NCBI RefSeq assembly: GCF_026212465.1
Contig: NC_080057.1
Span: 24,098,647 to 24,162,646 of the forward strand
DNA length: 64,000 nucleotides
Reading direction: 5' to 3'
DNA from: Amaranthus tricolor
Taxonomy: Eukaryota > Streptophyta > Magnoliopsida > Caryophyllales > Amaranthaceae
A program made the position numbers and the translations under genes. A model generated the notes under the pieces. That model did not search any database. It saw only the letters and a list, made by a program, of their open reading frames with translations, and had not been told where the DNA came from. Positions within the stretch are counted from its first letter, which is position 1, and each line of letters opens with the position of its first letter. This document shows positions 35,756-49,194 of the stretch, one piece after another.

Positions 35756-36810
35756 TGATGCAAAACAAAGGGCTGAATATGGCCTTTGTTATGCAATAAT
35801 TATCGTTGATTCACAACCTTAATCAATAACGCATTCAAAAACCCAAAATATTTCACAAACACTCAGGCACTTAAAACCGACCAAGAAGACAATTCTTGAT
35901 TTTCTGATGTTGGTGGCTAGTGACTTTTGTTTGCCTTGTATGATTACCCTACAATAGGCACAATGCAAGGACGTTTAGGCCTCAATTGTGTGGTTCCCTT
36001 GAGAATCCGAGTTGCTATGTAACTCTTTAAACTCTCCGGCCAAAGTTGCTCCACAACTGATGAAGTTTGCACAAAAACTTCTAAACAGAAAAATTCTTTT
36101 TTCTGAAATACCTCTCTATTACTTTCATTCAATCTGAAATACAAGTTGTTCTACGTTTATTACATGGGTGAGGCCCTCCTTATATAGAGTCCTCAACTAT
36201 CTTAACGGCTCTATTAGCACACGCCTCATTAAAAAGACACGTGCTATTACAAAACACTTAAAACAGAAACTAAAACACACTTAGAACAAATTCTGATGCA
36301 AATCAGTCGAGCAGCCCTCCTTTAGCTTAGCTTCTAGGACTCCACGTGGATTGTTAGAATGGTTTTAGGATCTTGATAGAAAGCTCCTAGTATAGAGATT
36401 TCATTTCTACCCTTGGTGGCACAAGATACCATGAAACATGATCTGGACAAAGCGTGCTAGGTCAGCTGGTCAGAACAAGCTTGAACTGTGTTCTGTTCTG
36501 ATCTGTACTACCTGCTGAGTGGCTGACCTTCACGACTAATTTCAGTGGGTTATCCATGATGTATAGTGATGTTCTTGGGCCAAGGCATGAAGTTCCATAT
36601 ACCAAGATTCCATTTCCACTTTATTCTAGGTCCTAGACGTACTGGTTTGGTCTCCACGTGTCGTACAAGGTGGCCTGGTCACTAGTTCGCTGCTGAGCTG
36701 TTCTGAAACCATGAGCTGTTCCCATTTCCATGTTGTTTCCATTTCCATGTGCGTGATGCTGTTGTGTGGCTCCTTTGGTATCTTTACTTGATGCAACCAC
36801 ATTTGCATCA
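35756..36810 (-). mobile_element. Solo LTR with perfect target-site duplication
   Basis: A 1055-bp unit begins TGATGCAAA and ends TTTGCATCA (perfect 9-bp inverted ends). It is flanked by GTAAT on both sides (35751-35755 and 36811-36815). On the minus strand a TATA-like CTATATAAGGAGGGCC occurs near 36175-36190, which sets the likely orientation. There is no internal domain or primer-binding site, so it is a solo LTR left by LTR-LTR recombination. Confidence 0.8.
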
Positions 36811-36815
36811 GTAAT

Positions 36816-39800
36816 TAATTCATCTAACATTATACTCAATAGTCAATATTTCTGCTTATAGAATACTACAAATAGAGTTTAGAAAATGATGAAAAATAGT
36901 ATATAATACCATTAAAAAAGAAATTTACAGTTTGAAAGACGCTCAATTTAAAAAAATCTGCAAATGAAAACAAAAAATCACAATATTCTATATGCAAAGA
37001 CAAATAGCAGGATGATAACATACTTGTCCAACCTATATGAAAAAACAATCAACATATTTAAATATTTGTACCTAATGGATGATGACATTTTTGTCCAACC
37101 TATATAAATAAATAAACTTATCTTGTGCTCTAGGTGAAATTATATTGGCTCTTTATAAAAAAGTGAAAATATAATGGGGTGGTTGATGACTTGGTGTGTG
37201 TTCATATATATTTCCTCAATTGCACCATTAAAAAATTATATTCATAAATTATCATATTTACCACATATTAATTATCTCCATACATATATATAGATACCCA
37301 TATTTGATCTCTTTAATTGGTAGAGAGCTAACCAAAATCACAATACTCCATTGTTTGTGAATTCATCCATAAATTAGAAGGCTAATGGATTTCTTCCTCT
37401 TCGTGGTTATGGGCTTTTTAATTAGCTTAATTAGTAGCCCATTGCTTAATTATTCATGTTAATTTCTAGTGTTTTCCAGACAACGAGCCAACAATTATTA
37501 TCGCTTTTTTTGGTTGATTTCAAGTAAAATATTTAGCATTAAAATGAGGAGTTCTGAAGTTAGGAACACATCACAGATATATGTCGGTAATAGTATAATG
37601 TAATTTATGTATGACATTATGTCAATGCTTATTATTATTTTATCGGTATTTTATTTTTATTTGTTTTAATTGTTAAGAAAAATTATTGTGGTTAAGATTT
37701 CTAAGTCTTGGTTAATGATTCAATATCATTAATCAGTGTAATTATAATTAATTTCTTTTGTTTTGTTTAATTCTAATTATTTTGGCCGATAAGGAATGTA
37801 ATTGGCTATCGATTAAATTTTTTGGCTAGAAAATGAATACAAATTAGTTTAAGGTTTTTTCCATTAAAATATACAAATACATTACAAGAAAAATAAGTTG
37901 GTTATTGTACTCAAATCTATACCCTTTGGGACTTAAAATTTGGACCTAAACTCTAAAATAGAGGTCAATCCAATAGAATCTAAAACCTAGGGCGGATGGA
38001 AAGCCTTGCAATGCTATCAAATATCAATCATCTAACGACATTGTTTTATATAGTAAATCGGTTACCTATAGCCTTAAGTTGACAACATTATTAATTTGGG
38101 TTTAAACCTTAATATTTACATTTTTTTTCTTTTTTGAAGTGTTTTAAAACAATTAACTTTATTTGAATATCATTTGATTTTTTTTTATATGTCTTTGTTT
38201 ATACCCATGACCAACCCGAAGTAACCGGTTATAAGAGCTAAGAGATCAGGAAGAGTGTATTAGAGTATTATGATATTAAGAAATAACAGAGAATATATAG
38301 TACAAAAATTGTTTAGTTATATCAAAAATAAAAATGTGATAAATTTATTAAAATGAATAAAATAAAAAAATGAGGAAAATTAAATTGTATCAAGGAAACA
38401 TTGTCTTTTTTATAAGAAATAATTAATTTATAATTATGTTTAAACTTGTGTTGTAAGATGTGTAGGTTTGCTGGTTCAACTTCACTTGATCTTTTTCGTT
38501 ACATAAATCTCTTTTTCTGAGTGTCTTTCTCGAGTCGAGAGACTTTTTGGCTGCATGCTTATTAATAGGTGTGAGTTACCTTCTTCTTTTCTTTTTCAAA
38601 CTTTACTCATAATTTTTATAAGCAAGATACACCGGATAAAATGATGATACTTTTAAATATACAGTCAATAATGACGAAATAACGTGCTTGAATTAATGGA
38701 TTAATGATCTCCAAATCAGGATCAAATCTCAAATTGTCAAAAAGAAATGGAGTAGAACTTGCTCTAAATAGTTCCAAACAAAGTATCTTTATATGGAAAG
38801 TGAACCCCTAAACACGTAAAAATGGAAGTGTCCCGAAACAACCCCCGGGATCTTATTCCTGACAATCTTTACTAAGTGAAGCTGTCTTTATTACATTTTC
38901 AACTTCGTTTCTTATTGCATTTATTGTTGTCTCCACTCTCATCAAAACAAGTGTTCAAATGTGACCAAACTCTATATTTGAGAATACCATTTTAAATCGA
39001 CTTTACATAGATGTAAAAATCAATACGATTACAATTCGTAAGACCGGTTTTGATCTGATTTAATCGATTTAATGAGCTGAAAGAACACTTCTATTGGTGC
39101 CATGTGAAAAATATAAGGATTCCCTCAAGTTCTCTTTATAATTTAATGGACGGTTTTAGCGTTATAAGCCAACCGATTGGATTGCAAGGGTGTAATATAA
39201 TAGATTAAAAATATTTTATGTAATATTTTAAATAGCTCAACCGTTTCTTTAATCAAATCTATAAACACCTTGTATATATTTAACGACATCAGTAAAAAAA
39301 GACACGACAAATATTTCTAGCTATCATACTCAATAGTCTGTAATACTATAGCCAATTTATAAAACATCATCATCATTATCGTACCTATTACATTCTGCTC
39401 ATAGACCTATGATTAAAGTCTAAGGAGAGACAAAAAATGATAATTTATACTCTTAAAGAAAAATGCAACTAAAGAACCTATCAACTTTAAGAATAACATA
39501 AAAAGAAATTTCTCCAATAAAAAATGACCATTTTTTTTCCATTAAAATTGGGGAATTTACGAAATTCCAAATTCCAAGTTATTTGGGACAGATGATTTGC
39601 TAAAGAAAGGGGCCCACAAAAAATGGTGGCATAGAAAAATGGGTTATAAGGAAGAAAAAGTAAGAAATGTTGGGCTGAGTTGGATTGGGGCGGTGAATAT
39701 TGGTATTGTGTTGTGCAGTGATTGGGGCGGTGCATCATTAATTTCATGTGATTAAGACACCCTCATTTCTCTCATTGTTTTTAGGTACTCCTATTTTCTT

Positions 39801-42330
39801 TGAAATTTTGCTCAAAATTATGACTAAATAAGGAGCTTAGGTCGGTATCTATTCAGATAGTTTGTCGCACATTGATAAATCGATGAATTTAAAATAAAGT
39901 GTACTCTTATTATAAGCATTTGAGCCTTTCATCCAATTGTCATATGATTTTAGTATGATATCTTTTCGTTTTATGAAGTGTGTACATCATATGTTTTTTT
40001 CGATTATATGGCAACATTAACAATATAAGTTGTTCCAGGAATGCTAGTTGTTCTTTTAAGTATAAACCGCTGACAAAATCAACAATTTTATTTGCTTTTA
40101 ATAAGATGATTTTTATATAGAATAAGTAGAAGTTAGAACCACTTACCTTGAACAAACACAGACAACATTAATATTTCTATTTGTTTTATTTTTCCCATTG
40201 AATCTCATACCTATGTGGACCATAGAGTAAGAAATAAAATTTTCATTGCCCTTAACTCGAGAATCTAATTAATTTGGTTTAGAGAAAAATCTCATCTATA
40301 TATTTATTTACTTTTTAATTTCATCCATATTTCTAATTTTATGTGACTACAAATAACAAAATATTTTAAACTCACGAAAATGGCAATAAGAAAAATATTA
40401 AGCAACACCAATTTAAGTAATGTACTCTTATGCTTATATTATTTTCTAAGTTAATTTAAATGTGTATAAAATTTTGTAATCACTTGAATACCAAGTAAGT
40501 TTTACTCAACAATGAAGAAGACCATAACAAATTGGAAGTCAATTCTTAGCAAGAAAAATCATTACTTATTATGGGGTCTAGAAACTTCATAACATCATAA
40601 ATATTTGATTTATGTTAAAATTTTTTCATAATTTTCAAATATAATTCAAGTCTTGATATCTACAAATACACATTTTAGAAATTTAAAAAAACATATATTA
40701 AAATTCTATATATCGAACAGATTCTAACAAAATATAATATGTATATATTTAATATTTTAATTTTAATTTTTTTATATATTAAATAATTATATTAAAATTT
40801 TTAGCTCCATATATTACACATTTCAAACGTAAAAGGAACATTTACTAAATAAATAAAAGGAGAATATATTCGAAATTTTTTTATTTTTGGTTGAAAAAAA
40901 GGGGCCACAAAAAAAATCGTATAATGACGAAAGCACCCCCCACTATTAAAATATGTGGAGGAAGGCATCAGAAGACAGATTATTTATTTTTGTGGTTGAT
41001 AATCATTAATCAAAATCATTTTTGGGTCCCAGTTCTATTTTCCACCACATAAATAGGAGATAACTTATAATAAAAACGTAAAAATATAATTGGGCGGCAA
41101 AAAGTTACTCGTATTTAGTCCTTTTTTATAAAATTGCTAAAAGTTTAAAGGGAAAATATGGTAAAAAAAAATAGAGCACATATTTTTAAAAAAATTTTCA
41201 ATAAGTGGCTATTGATGAGGATAAAATTTTTAATTTTATTTATCATTTTTAATAGTTTATTGGACCAATTAAACTTATATACTGATGTATATACATTTGA
41301 CATCATTAATGATACATGACACCTTTAATATTTGTAGGAATTTCATATTTTAGTAGACGAAAGACATTAAGTTCTTCTAAAAATAAAATATAGCAAACTT
41401 AAAAAATAAAATGAGAATCAAATTTTGATTTAATTGGAAAGTAAATAATCATAAATTCGATTCACATATTATCTTTTCCTTCTCCTCAGCCCACCCCATA
41501 TTACTTTTGTTGAGTAAGGTTTTAAGTTTGATTTTTAATACTCTTCTCCTAACCATGAGTTGATCAAGGAAACAAAAAATATTACCGATAACTAAAAAAA
41601 ACACAAGAATTAAACATAAATTCTAGTTAATGGCAAGATTTGATCCCTAACACTTTGTTTGAAAGATGACTATCCAATCAACTAAACCAATTTCAATTTT
41701 TACGCTTTATTACATTACTAATAAATATAGGAAATGCAACATTTTGCTTATTTCCCTACAGTAATACAATTTTTTAATTAACTATGAATAATACCAACTT
41801 AGGGAGTGTTTTCCTATAATATTACTAACATATTAAAAATCAAACTATACGAGTTTATATGACAAAAGAAATTGATAAATTAGTTAATAAACTAAAGTTG
41901 ATATTATTCTAGGAAAAAACCCTTTAAATTATTTATAGTTAATCAAAAGTTAGCATTGTTATAATAAAATTTAAAAAATACATATTATATTATTCACGAT
42001 AATTTATCCTAAATTTTAACCATTTTTAAATGTTATCATATGCCTACTCAAATTACTTATTAGATATGCCCTTATTCTTTACCTATTCCTTCTCTCAGCG
42101 AACATTGCACTAATAAAAATCTAAAGTAAAAGAATAACATAAATTCTTATAGGAGAAAGTCTTATTGTGAGATAAGCCTCATACTTGATAAATAACTCAA
42201 TAATAAAACTTTTAGCTTACCGGCTTTTTGTTTTGAAGTCGTCTCACTGTAAAACGGCTCATATAAGACGAGGGAAGAATAATAAATTATCTTTATGAAT
42301 AAAAATCAATAACATGATAAAGAAAACCCT
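36816..42330. other. Long AT-rich gene-poor spacer
   Basis: About 5.5 kb without a recognisable gene. It includes a 25-codon ORF with a plausible TATA box (37385-37462), a partly diverged AGGTGTTC-type repeat at about 38950-39100, and an inverted-repeat stretch at about 41745-41975. Around 42150-42265 are further GTCTCA-type repeats. The part near 42300 should hold PIP2 regulatory sequence. Confidence 0.5.
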
Positions 42331-42331
42331 A

Positions 42332-42339
42332 TATAAATA
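42332..42339 (+). promoter_or_regulatory. TATA box of the PIP2 gene
   Basis: TATAAATA lies 125 bp upstream of the ATG. The leader between them is AT-rich and free of other ATGs in good context. Confidence 0.7.
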
Positions 42340-42456
42340 GGCAGTGTTGAGTCCCATTTTTTCCCATCACCATCTCATAGCTTAGGAGTATTCAACAAAT
42401 TGAGCTTCATTTTGAGTGTAAATTGAATCAAAATAAAACTAAAAAAAAGAGAAAAA

Positions 42457-44386
42457 ATGGTGAAAGACATAGAAGTGGGAGGAGGAATAGGAAAAGACTA
42501 CCAAGACCCTCCACCATCACCATTAATAGATGGAGAAGAACTAACAAAATGGTCATTTTACAGGGCAGTTATTGCAGAATTTATAGCAACAATGTTATTT
42601 TTGTATATAACTGTATTAACTGTCATTGGCCATAAATCCCAAAATGAAGCTGATCAATGTAATGGTGTTGGTTTACTTGGTATTGCTTGGGCTTTTGGTG
42701 GCATGATCTTTGTTCTTGTTTACTGTACTGCTGGTATTTCTGGTATGTTTTTTTCTTTTTTACACAATTATTTGAGGTCTTTTAATTAAAAAAATTTGAC
42801 AATTAATAATCAAACATTTCGCCCATTCCCCGTGAATGATTTCAATTTTGAATTATTTTTTAATAAATCAATATTTGCTCTCAGTTTGTTGTCAGTATAT
42901 TAATATGATATACTGATAGTAAACTAAGGCCAAAGATTAAATTATTAAAATAAAAAGTTATGCTATAGCAAATTAAGTGTAAATGTTAGATTATTTCGAT
43001 AGGTTTATTTATAGCATATAAATAAAAAGTTAGATTTTTAATATTTATTTTTCCTTAATTTAAGATTTTGTATGATCCAATACTATACAATAGAATTACC
43101 CTTTCAAAACTACTTACATTATTTTTTCGAGTTTGCATCATATTTGATTTTCGTGCAGTTAATCTCCACTTGTATCGATCTGATTGTGTGCAAGCCAAAT
43201 AACAAATTTATATGATGAATTAATGGTAAAAGTGTAGTAACCTAAATCCTAATATATGAGTTATTGTGATGGGCAGGTGGACACATAAATCCAGCGGTGA
43301 CATTTGGGCTATTATTGGCAAGAAAAGTCACACTAATAAGGGCCATTCTATACATGGTGGCCCAATGTTTAGGGGCCATATGTGGTGTTGGGCTAGTTAA
43401 GGCTTTCCAAAGTGGATACTATACCAAATTTGGAGGTGGGGCCAACACTTTAGCAGATGGGTACAGTAAGGGTACTGGATTGGGTGCTGAGATTATTGGC
43501 ACTTTTGTTCTGGTCTATACTGTTTTCTCTGCCACTGATCCTAAGCGTAGTGCCAGGGATTCTCATGTTCCTGTAAGTTGCAACTATTTCCGTTGTTTCT
43601 CTCAAATAATACTATTTTAATATATATTTAATAAAAAAATAAAAAGGAAAGTTAAAAAGAAATATGTGAATTTGAATATAAATAGAAAAATGAGTCATAA
43701 CTTATAATCAAAATAAAAAATGAAGCAAATTTAATGAAACATATTCAAAGGGAAAATAAAGCAAAGTCTTTTTAACAGAGAAAAAAAATATATAAGAAAT
43801 CATAAATAATTCAAATGTTTTCCTTTCACTCTTATAATTATGATTAGTTGTAGAGAATTATTCTTATGTCAGAAAGTAAAAAAAATCTACACATAGTCTC
43901 ATCTTAACATTTCTTCCGAAATCTTTAATCTAAAAAATTTGACGTTAATTCTTTGGAATAGAGAGAGTATCTTTTCCAAAGTTACTAAAAATAGACATTG
44001 TATGGATAAAATGTGTAGGTGTTGGCGCCACTTCCAATTGGATTTGCAGTATTCATGGTACATTTAGCTACGATCCCAGTTACAGGAACTGGTATCAACC
44101 CTGCTCGTAGTTTTGGTGCTGCTGTTATCTTCAATTCCTCCGAGGCTTGGGATGATCATGTATGTACATTTTACCAATTTAATTAATTTAATTAATTATC
44201 ATTTTATTTATGAAATTAATTATAATTTTAATCATTTTTATTTCTTATTGTAAATAAAAAATGCAGTGGATTTTCTGGGTGGGACCATTTATAGGAGCTG
44301 CAATTGCTGCCATTTATCACCAGTACATATTGCGTGCCGGTTTTGTTAAGGCTCTTGGGTCGTTTAGGAGCTCATCTAATGTGTGA
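42457..44386 (+). CDS. PIP2: Plasma membrane aquaporin, PIP2 type
   Basis: Four exons: 42457-42742, 43277-43572, 44019-44159 and 44267-44386, giving 280 residues; three introns is the usual PIP layout. The short N-terminus MVKDIEV carries the diacidic ER-export motif DIE. Both NPA boxes are present ([10 protein letters not shown] and GINPARSFG). The selectivity filter has His and Thr in [12 protein letters not shown] and Arg after the second NPA, as in water-selective PIPs. Loop D reads [13 protein letters not shown] with phosphorylatable Ser. The C-terminus SFRSSSNV fits the phospho-regulated PIP2 tail. PIP2s are tetrameric water channels, some also passing H2O2 or CO2. The subfamily follows from the short N-terminus; the exact paralogue is unknown. 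Confidence 0.97.
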
Positions 44387-45903
44387 TGTCTTCTTAAGTT
44401 CATAATAATCCTCATCTTAAGCATGGTTTTTGGCTACAATGAGGATTATTTGCTGATTTATCCTTCAAATTTGCTTAAAGAGTAATGAGAGATCCTTAAG
44501 ATGTATATAACCTTTTATTCTTAAGTCATTGTTGGTGTCTTGGCACTTATTTTCACTTTGTGCCTTTAGATTTCTGTTTGGTTTTTCTTCCCACTCCTTT
44601 GTTGTATTCTGCACTTTTGAGTAATAATAAATGTCAGTGTTCTGCAATAAGTCTCCCAACAATTACGGTTATTGTGTACTTGTAAGGGTTAAGGGGCTCT
44701 GGGGAAGTCTGATGGTCAAATAAACGTAACTTGCGTTGGGTTGTGTTTCTCAAACGAGAAACTCAGACATGCAGCTTGCTGCTACCTAACTCGAACAAGC
44801 AGCCTAGCTTGTTCAAGAATTTCTGCACTAGACGATTATGCCCCTGTCTAATCTAAGTGCTCGATCGAGTGGGCTCTTTGTAAAACTACTAATCATCTAA
44901 ACAATTCTTGAATTGTTTTAAGTGAGAGCCATACTCAGACTAGTCAACTCATATTTATCCCAACAAACTAATATTCGTTTCAGTGGGGAAATAACAAATG
45001 AATGGAGTCAGGTTTCTGTTCCACATTGAGAAACATATATCTCAAAATGAAAACAGACAAACAAAGATGATACTCCTATCACAATCTGGGGTTCCAAAGC
45101 AAAGATATACCAAATCTAAAGATATACAGGGGATAGAAAAAGGGAAAGAATAAAAATTAAGAGCAACTACAAATCCACAAATGGTTGATAAGAATGCCTA
45201 GACAAACCCACGCTATAAGTGAGCTACAGCCTACAACTAACAGAAAATTAGTATGGTGACCGATTAAGAGTGGTTCAGCTGTGCAACAAAAACAGTACTA
45301 AAGAGGACCATCTCAATTCTCATGCTTGATAGCACACTTAACGGGAGCCATATGTGGTGTCAGGCTCATGAGAGCTATGCAACGACATGTCTGGAGGCTT
45401 GTATAGTTTCGGATTTGCTAGTGTTAATTGACAAAAATAACCATCTTTGGAGTGAAGAGAGGCTCAAGTCCAGGAATCTGCCATTCTAGTATAACAGCAT
45501 ATCTAGAAAGGATGTAATAACAAGGAAAAATAATCTGAACACACAACTGAACTTTAAAAACTTATTTGGCCAGTGAATGCAAGTCTACAACCAGAGTGCA
45601 GACAGTAAGGTGTTAATATAGCTATATCAAGCATTCATATTAACGCCTAATACTGAATCATTTACACAGAAAAAGACCTTTTCTACATATAACAAAGGAT
45701 TTAATGTATTACTTCTATTGATAAACTGAAATGGTGCAAAAGATTTAGGCCTGCATGTCAACAATAGTAAAGAATCCAAATTTGGCTGAAAAGGGGCTCA
45801 AATGATCTACAATTTACCTCCTCAAGAGCAAAGTATGGATAAAAGAGGCATGGGAACTAGTTAATAGCTAGCAAAAAATCAGTAAAGAATTGGAAATTTA
45901 CCA
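44387..45903. other. Spacer between convergent genes
   Basis: It holds the PIP2 3' UTR (to about 44700) and the peroxidase 3' UTR (just below 45904). The middle has average composition and short GATCGAGTGG-like motifs. No gene or RNA is recognised. Confidence 0.4.
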
Positions 45904-48900
45904 TCAATCACTGTTTCGAAGGGAGCATGTGGTACGCACCTCACCATGATAGTCAGTGAGTGATCCAAGGTTGGACATCTTCAGCATTGATTTAGAAAAT
46001 TCTCTCCGGAACGTCGAACCATCATCAGAAGCAAACACTTCTACCAACTTAGCAGTCTTGTAATCAGCCATCAGTTGCTGATCTACATAAAGTAAGCCTC
46101 GCCCCATGAGCAATCTCTTGTAGTAATGTGAATCAAAACCAGAGCCTGAGAAAATAAATGATGCCAGTGACTGAGAAAAAGGCCAGCCTGTGGAAGATTC
46201 TATCAAATTCCTAAGTCTGGATGGAGAAGGACTTGGAGATGCATCTGAATTGCAGATTCTTTTGAGCTCAAGCAAGAATTCTGCAGGAATTGTGGGATCA
46301 GGACTTCCGGTGCCTTTGAAGTTCGAGAATCGCTTTTGAATAAAATCGCAGCTAATCTTTCCAATGTTGTGCCCCCCTTTAAAAACATATATTTAAAATA
46401 AAATTAAAACAGTACTGTGAGAACACAAACTAAGAGCAGAAACGAAAACTTAAGACATTGTAAAAGCCTCAAAGGTAATAATGGTTAAGTACCCAAGAGG
46501 CTGACTATTTCTTTCTCATTGAATCCCCTTTGTGAAAACAAACTAAGCATCTCTGTAACGTTACTGTCAGGACTTGGTATCTGTTCATTAGCTTCATCAA
46601 AATATGATGCTAGACTGTCTTTTCGTCCAGTGAGCACAGGGAAAAATGGTCCTCCAGACTGCAATTTAAGACAAAGAGCATGAGAAAAAACATTTGATGT
46701 CCTCAAAACCATAGCAATGCTTTTTGTTCATTCGGAATGAATAATGATGTTAGGCAAAGTGCAAAAGCAAGAAAATACATCTAAGATAAAGATACTTGGA
46801 ATTTCAGACCATAAAAAGCTCTTAAATGATTAACAGATTAAAAGCCAGCAAGAAATTTTATACTTTTGCAATCTACATAAAATCTTGAAGCAGTAAAAGC
46901 ATTATATTTATAACTCAGCTGCTAAGCTAAGCCTATATAAGCATAAACTAGAAGAAAAACCCTGCCGGATGTACTTTGTGAAGTGTCAAGTACTAAATCA
47001 TCCGGAGCATATAAGATCAAACAAGTAACGAAGCAAATGTTGTCCTAGCAAGCATGCAATTTGCGTTAGAACGTTGTGCTGTGGCCTGTGGGAAGTAGTA
47101 CCAAGCATGCATGATGACTTTGTGACCTTCAAGGATTAACTCCTCTGTCGTGTTAGGGCTTAAAAAGGCATCTCACAGCCATAAAAAGATGTAGTGGAAA
47201 TACAAGAATGTGTTGAAATCCATGCATCTCCAAAAGAAGCTCTAGAGAGAAAGAGAGTCAAAATGGAGATTTACCAAAGAGGATTGAACTTCAAGTAGGA
47301 TTACTCCATTGAAGAAGCTTGGGGTAGCTGAAATAAGAGCTCCTGAAGCTAAATGAGTGCCCTAACTTGCAAGGAATAGAAGGCAAATGGTAAAGAGCTC
47401 TAAGAGTGTCTGTAGTTTATTTGTGTAAAACAAACATATTGAGAGTGTTTGAGAGTCATGTAAACAAACAACGTGAGTATTTAAGCGGATGTGTTTAGTG
47501 TAGTTTGTTAAAATTACGTATAAGAAATATAGATGTTTTGTTGGTTGAGGAGGGTATAGAAGATACCCATTAATTTGTGTGTTATTCTTTGTTATGCTCA
47601 TTTAAATCAAATGGCCTCGAAAGATGTTATCTTAAATATTGAGAAAGCCCATGAATAGGTTAATGGATGATTAAATCTTAAATCACCTTAATGAAAGCAA
47701 GGAAACATACTCAACTCCAGGATCCAACTATAGCTAAGACCTAGCAGATATGCAATCATATAGGACATTTGGAGTGCACCTCCCAAAAGCTAGCTACGGG
47801 GAAGAGATCCCTTCATCTTTATCAATCCCATATTGATGTCCCATTTCACCGATGTGGAACTGTAACACGTTGGAAACAAATATGTAACTACTCTATACAC
47901 TTTGTACATTCTTCATGAAAACAATCGGATTGAACACTCATTGATAGATATGTTGAACTTAAAATTAGCATGAAGTTGTAGCAAACTAAATGATCAAAAT
48001 TTTTAAAAGATAAAATATAACTTGTTTTAACTTAAATTTCCTAAGACTGTTAGGTATAGGATTGTAATCCGTCACTATTAAATTACTCTAATTTTGAGAC
48101 TTTACAAAGTCTAAAATAGAAATTACTCTAGGATTGTAATCCGTCATTATATAGCAACAATTTTGTCGAACGAGGAAGAAAAAATTTAAAAATATGTAAC
48201 TTCATCATCATAAACCATTGAAAGCATCTCACTGGAAAAGGCGGGAGATTACCAGAATGATGGCATCTCTAGTGGCTAGAACAATGATGTCTGAGCAGGA
48301 AACAACTCTAGGACACTGAGTTTCTAAGGCTTGCTTGATCCTGTCAATGATATCAAACGCCTTGAGAGTTTGGTTTGGCTCAGCATTTCTTTCAATTGAA
48401 TGATTTTGGTCTCCATTGCTATCATCTAGAAGCAGAGATGCGTCACAACCCTAATTACCAAAAAATTTTCTTAAATCAGCAGTGTTCTACATTGAGTTTC
48501 AATTTTCATTAGAATTTCATGCATAAAGAATCTGATGTGAAAGCTCAATAAACACAATTTATTGCCAATACTTAAATCAAACTCCGAAGCGGATGAATCA
48601 ATAAGAATGTTCAAACTAACGAATTTCACAAATTCTCAAAAATTAACAACTCAAACATCAAGACACCCTAATCATCGAACGCATGGACGCGATTAACAAA
48701 AGTGGACATCAAGAAAGTGAAAATGAAAGGAAAATGGAGAAATAAATGGACCTGAATAAAGCAATCATGAAACATGAGTCGGAGAAGCTGAGCAGTAGCT
48801 TTGTTATCAATGGCGACAATATCTCGCATAATCTGGAAAATGGTGCTTTCAGCATTAGGGCAAATTAATCGATAGTAGTCGTAGAGAAGATTCTTGACTT

Positions 48901-49036
48901 CGGAAGCCTTATTCGACAAATGAGTGTCGGGAAGTGGAAGAGAAGTGGAGTCATCGTTAATGGCGTTCGCATAGTAGTGTAGGATAACGATGTAGAGGAG
49001 AAGCGAAAAATAGTAAGAGCTCATTGAGATCGCCAT
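45904..49036 (-). CDS. PER48: Class III peroxidase, peroxidase-48-like
   Basis: Four exons: 48752-49036, 48253-48450, 46493-46658 and 45904-46376, giving 373 residues; three introns is the classic class III pattern. An N-terminal signal peptide (SSYYFSLLLYIVILHYYANA) sends it to the secretory path. The distal Arg and His lie in LLRLMFHDCF, the Ca site in GCDASLLLDD, and the proximal haem His in SLLGGHNIG. The eight family cysteines are all present (ICP, HDC, GCD, TQC, VSC, ISC, RIC, TTC). The sequence has a longer N-terminal spacer and a PSPSPS insert compared with typical peroxidases, and GGHNIGKISCDFI recalls Arabidopsis PER48. It oxidises phenolic substrates with H2O2 in the apoplast or wall. 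A gypsy LTR starts 158 bp above the ATG. The subgroup is inferred. Confidence 0.93.
46990..47620. repeat. LTR-like insertion in peroxidase intron 2
   Basis: Intron 2 is about 1.6 kb. The part from about 47000 has a shape similar to Copia LTRs: GAGGAGGGTATAGAAGATACC near 47545, then a T/G-rich tail. It shows loose similarity in layout to 12660-12960. No ends or duplication could be defined. Confidence 0.3.
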
Positions 49037-49194
49037 TGTCGTAGTTTTGAAAATGTTTTATGATATTAGCATGGAGGGAACCGAAAGGCGCGCATTAAAA
49101 CGAGTGATTTTTTTAATAAAATACTTGAAATTTTTAATGTAAAAAGAAAAGATAACCACCCCCATCCATTATGGTTGTCATTGTATTTGTTAAA

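Noticed and set aside
35944..36144. 66-codon minus-strand frame MYFRLNESNREVF
   Set aside because: Falls inside the solo LTR; no retrotransposon or host domain.
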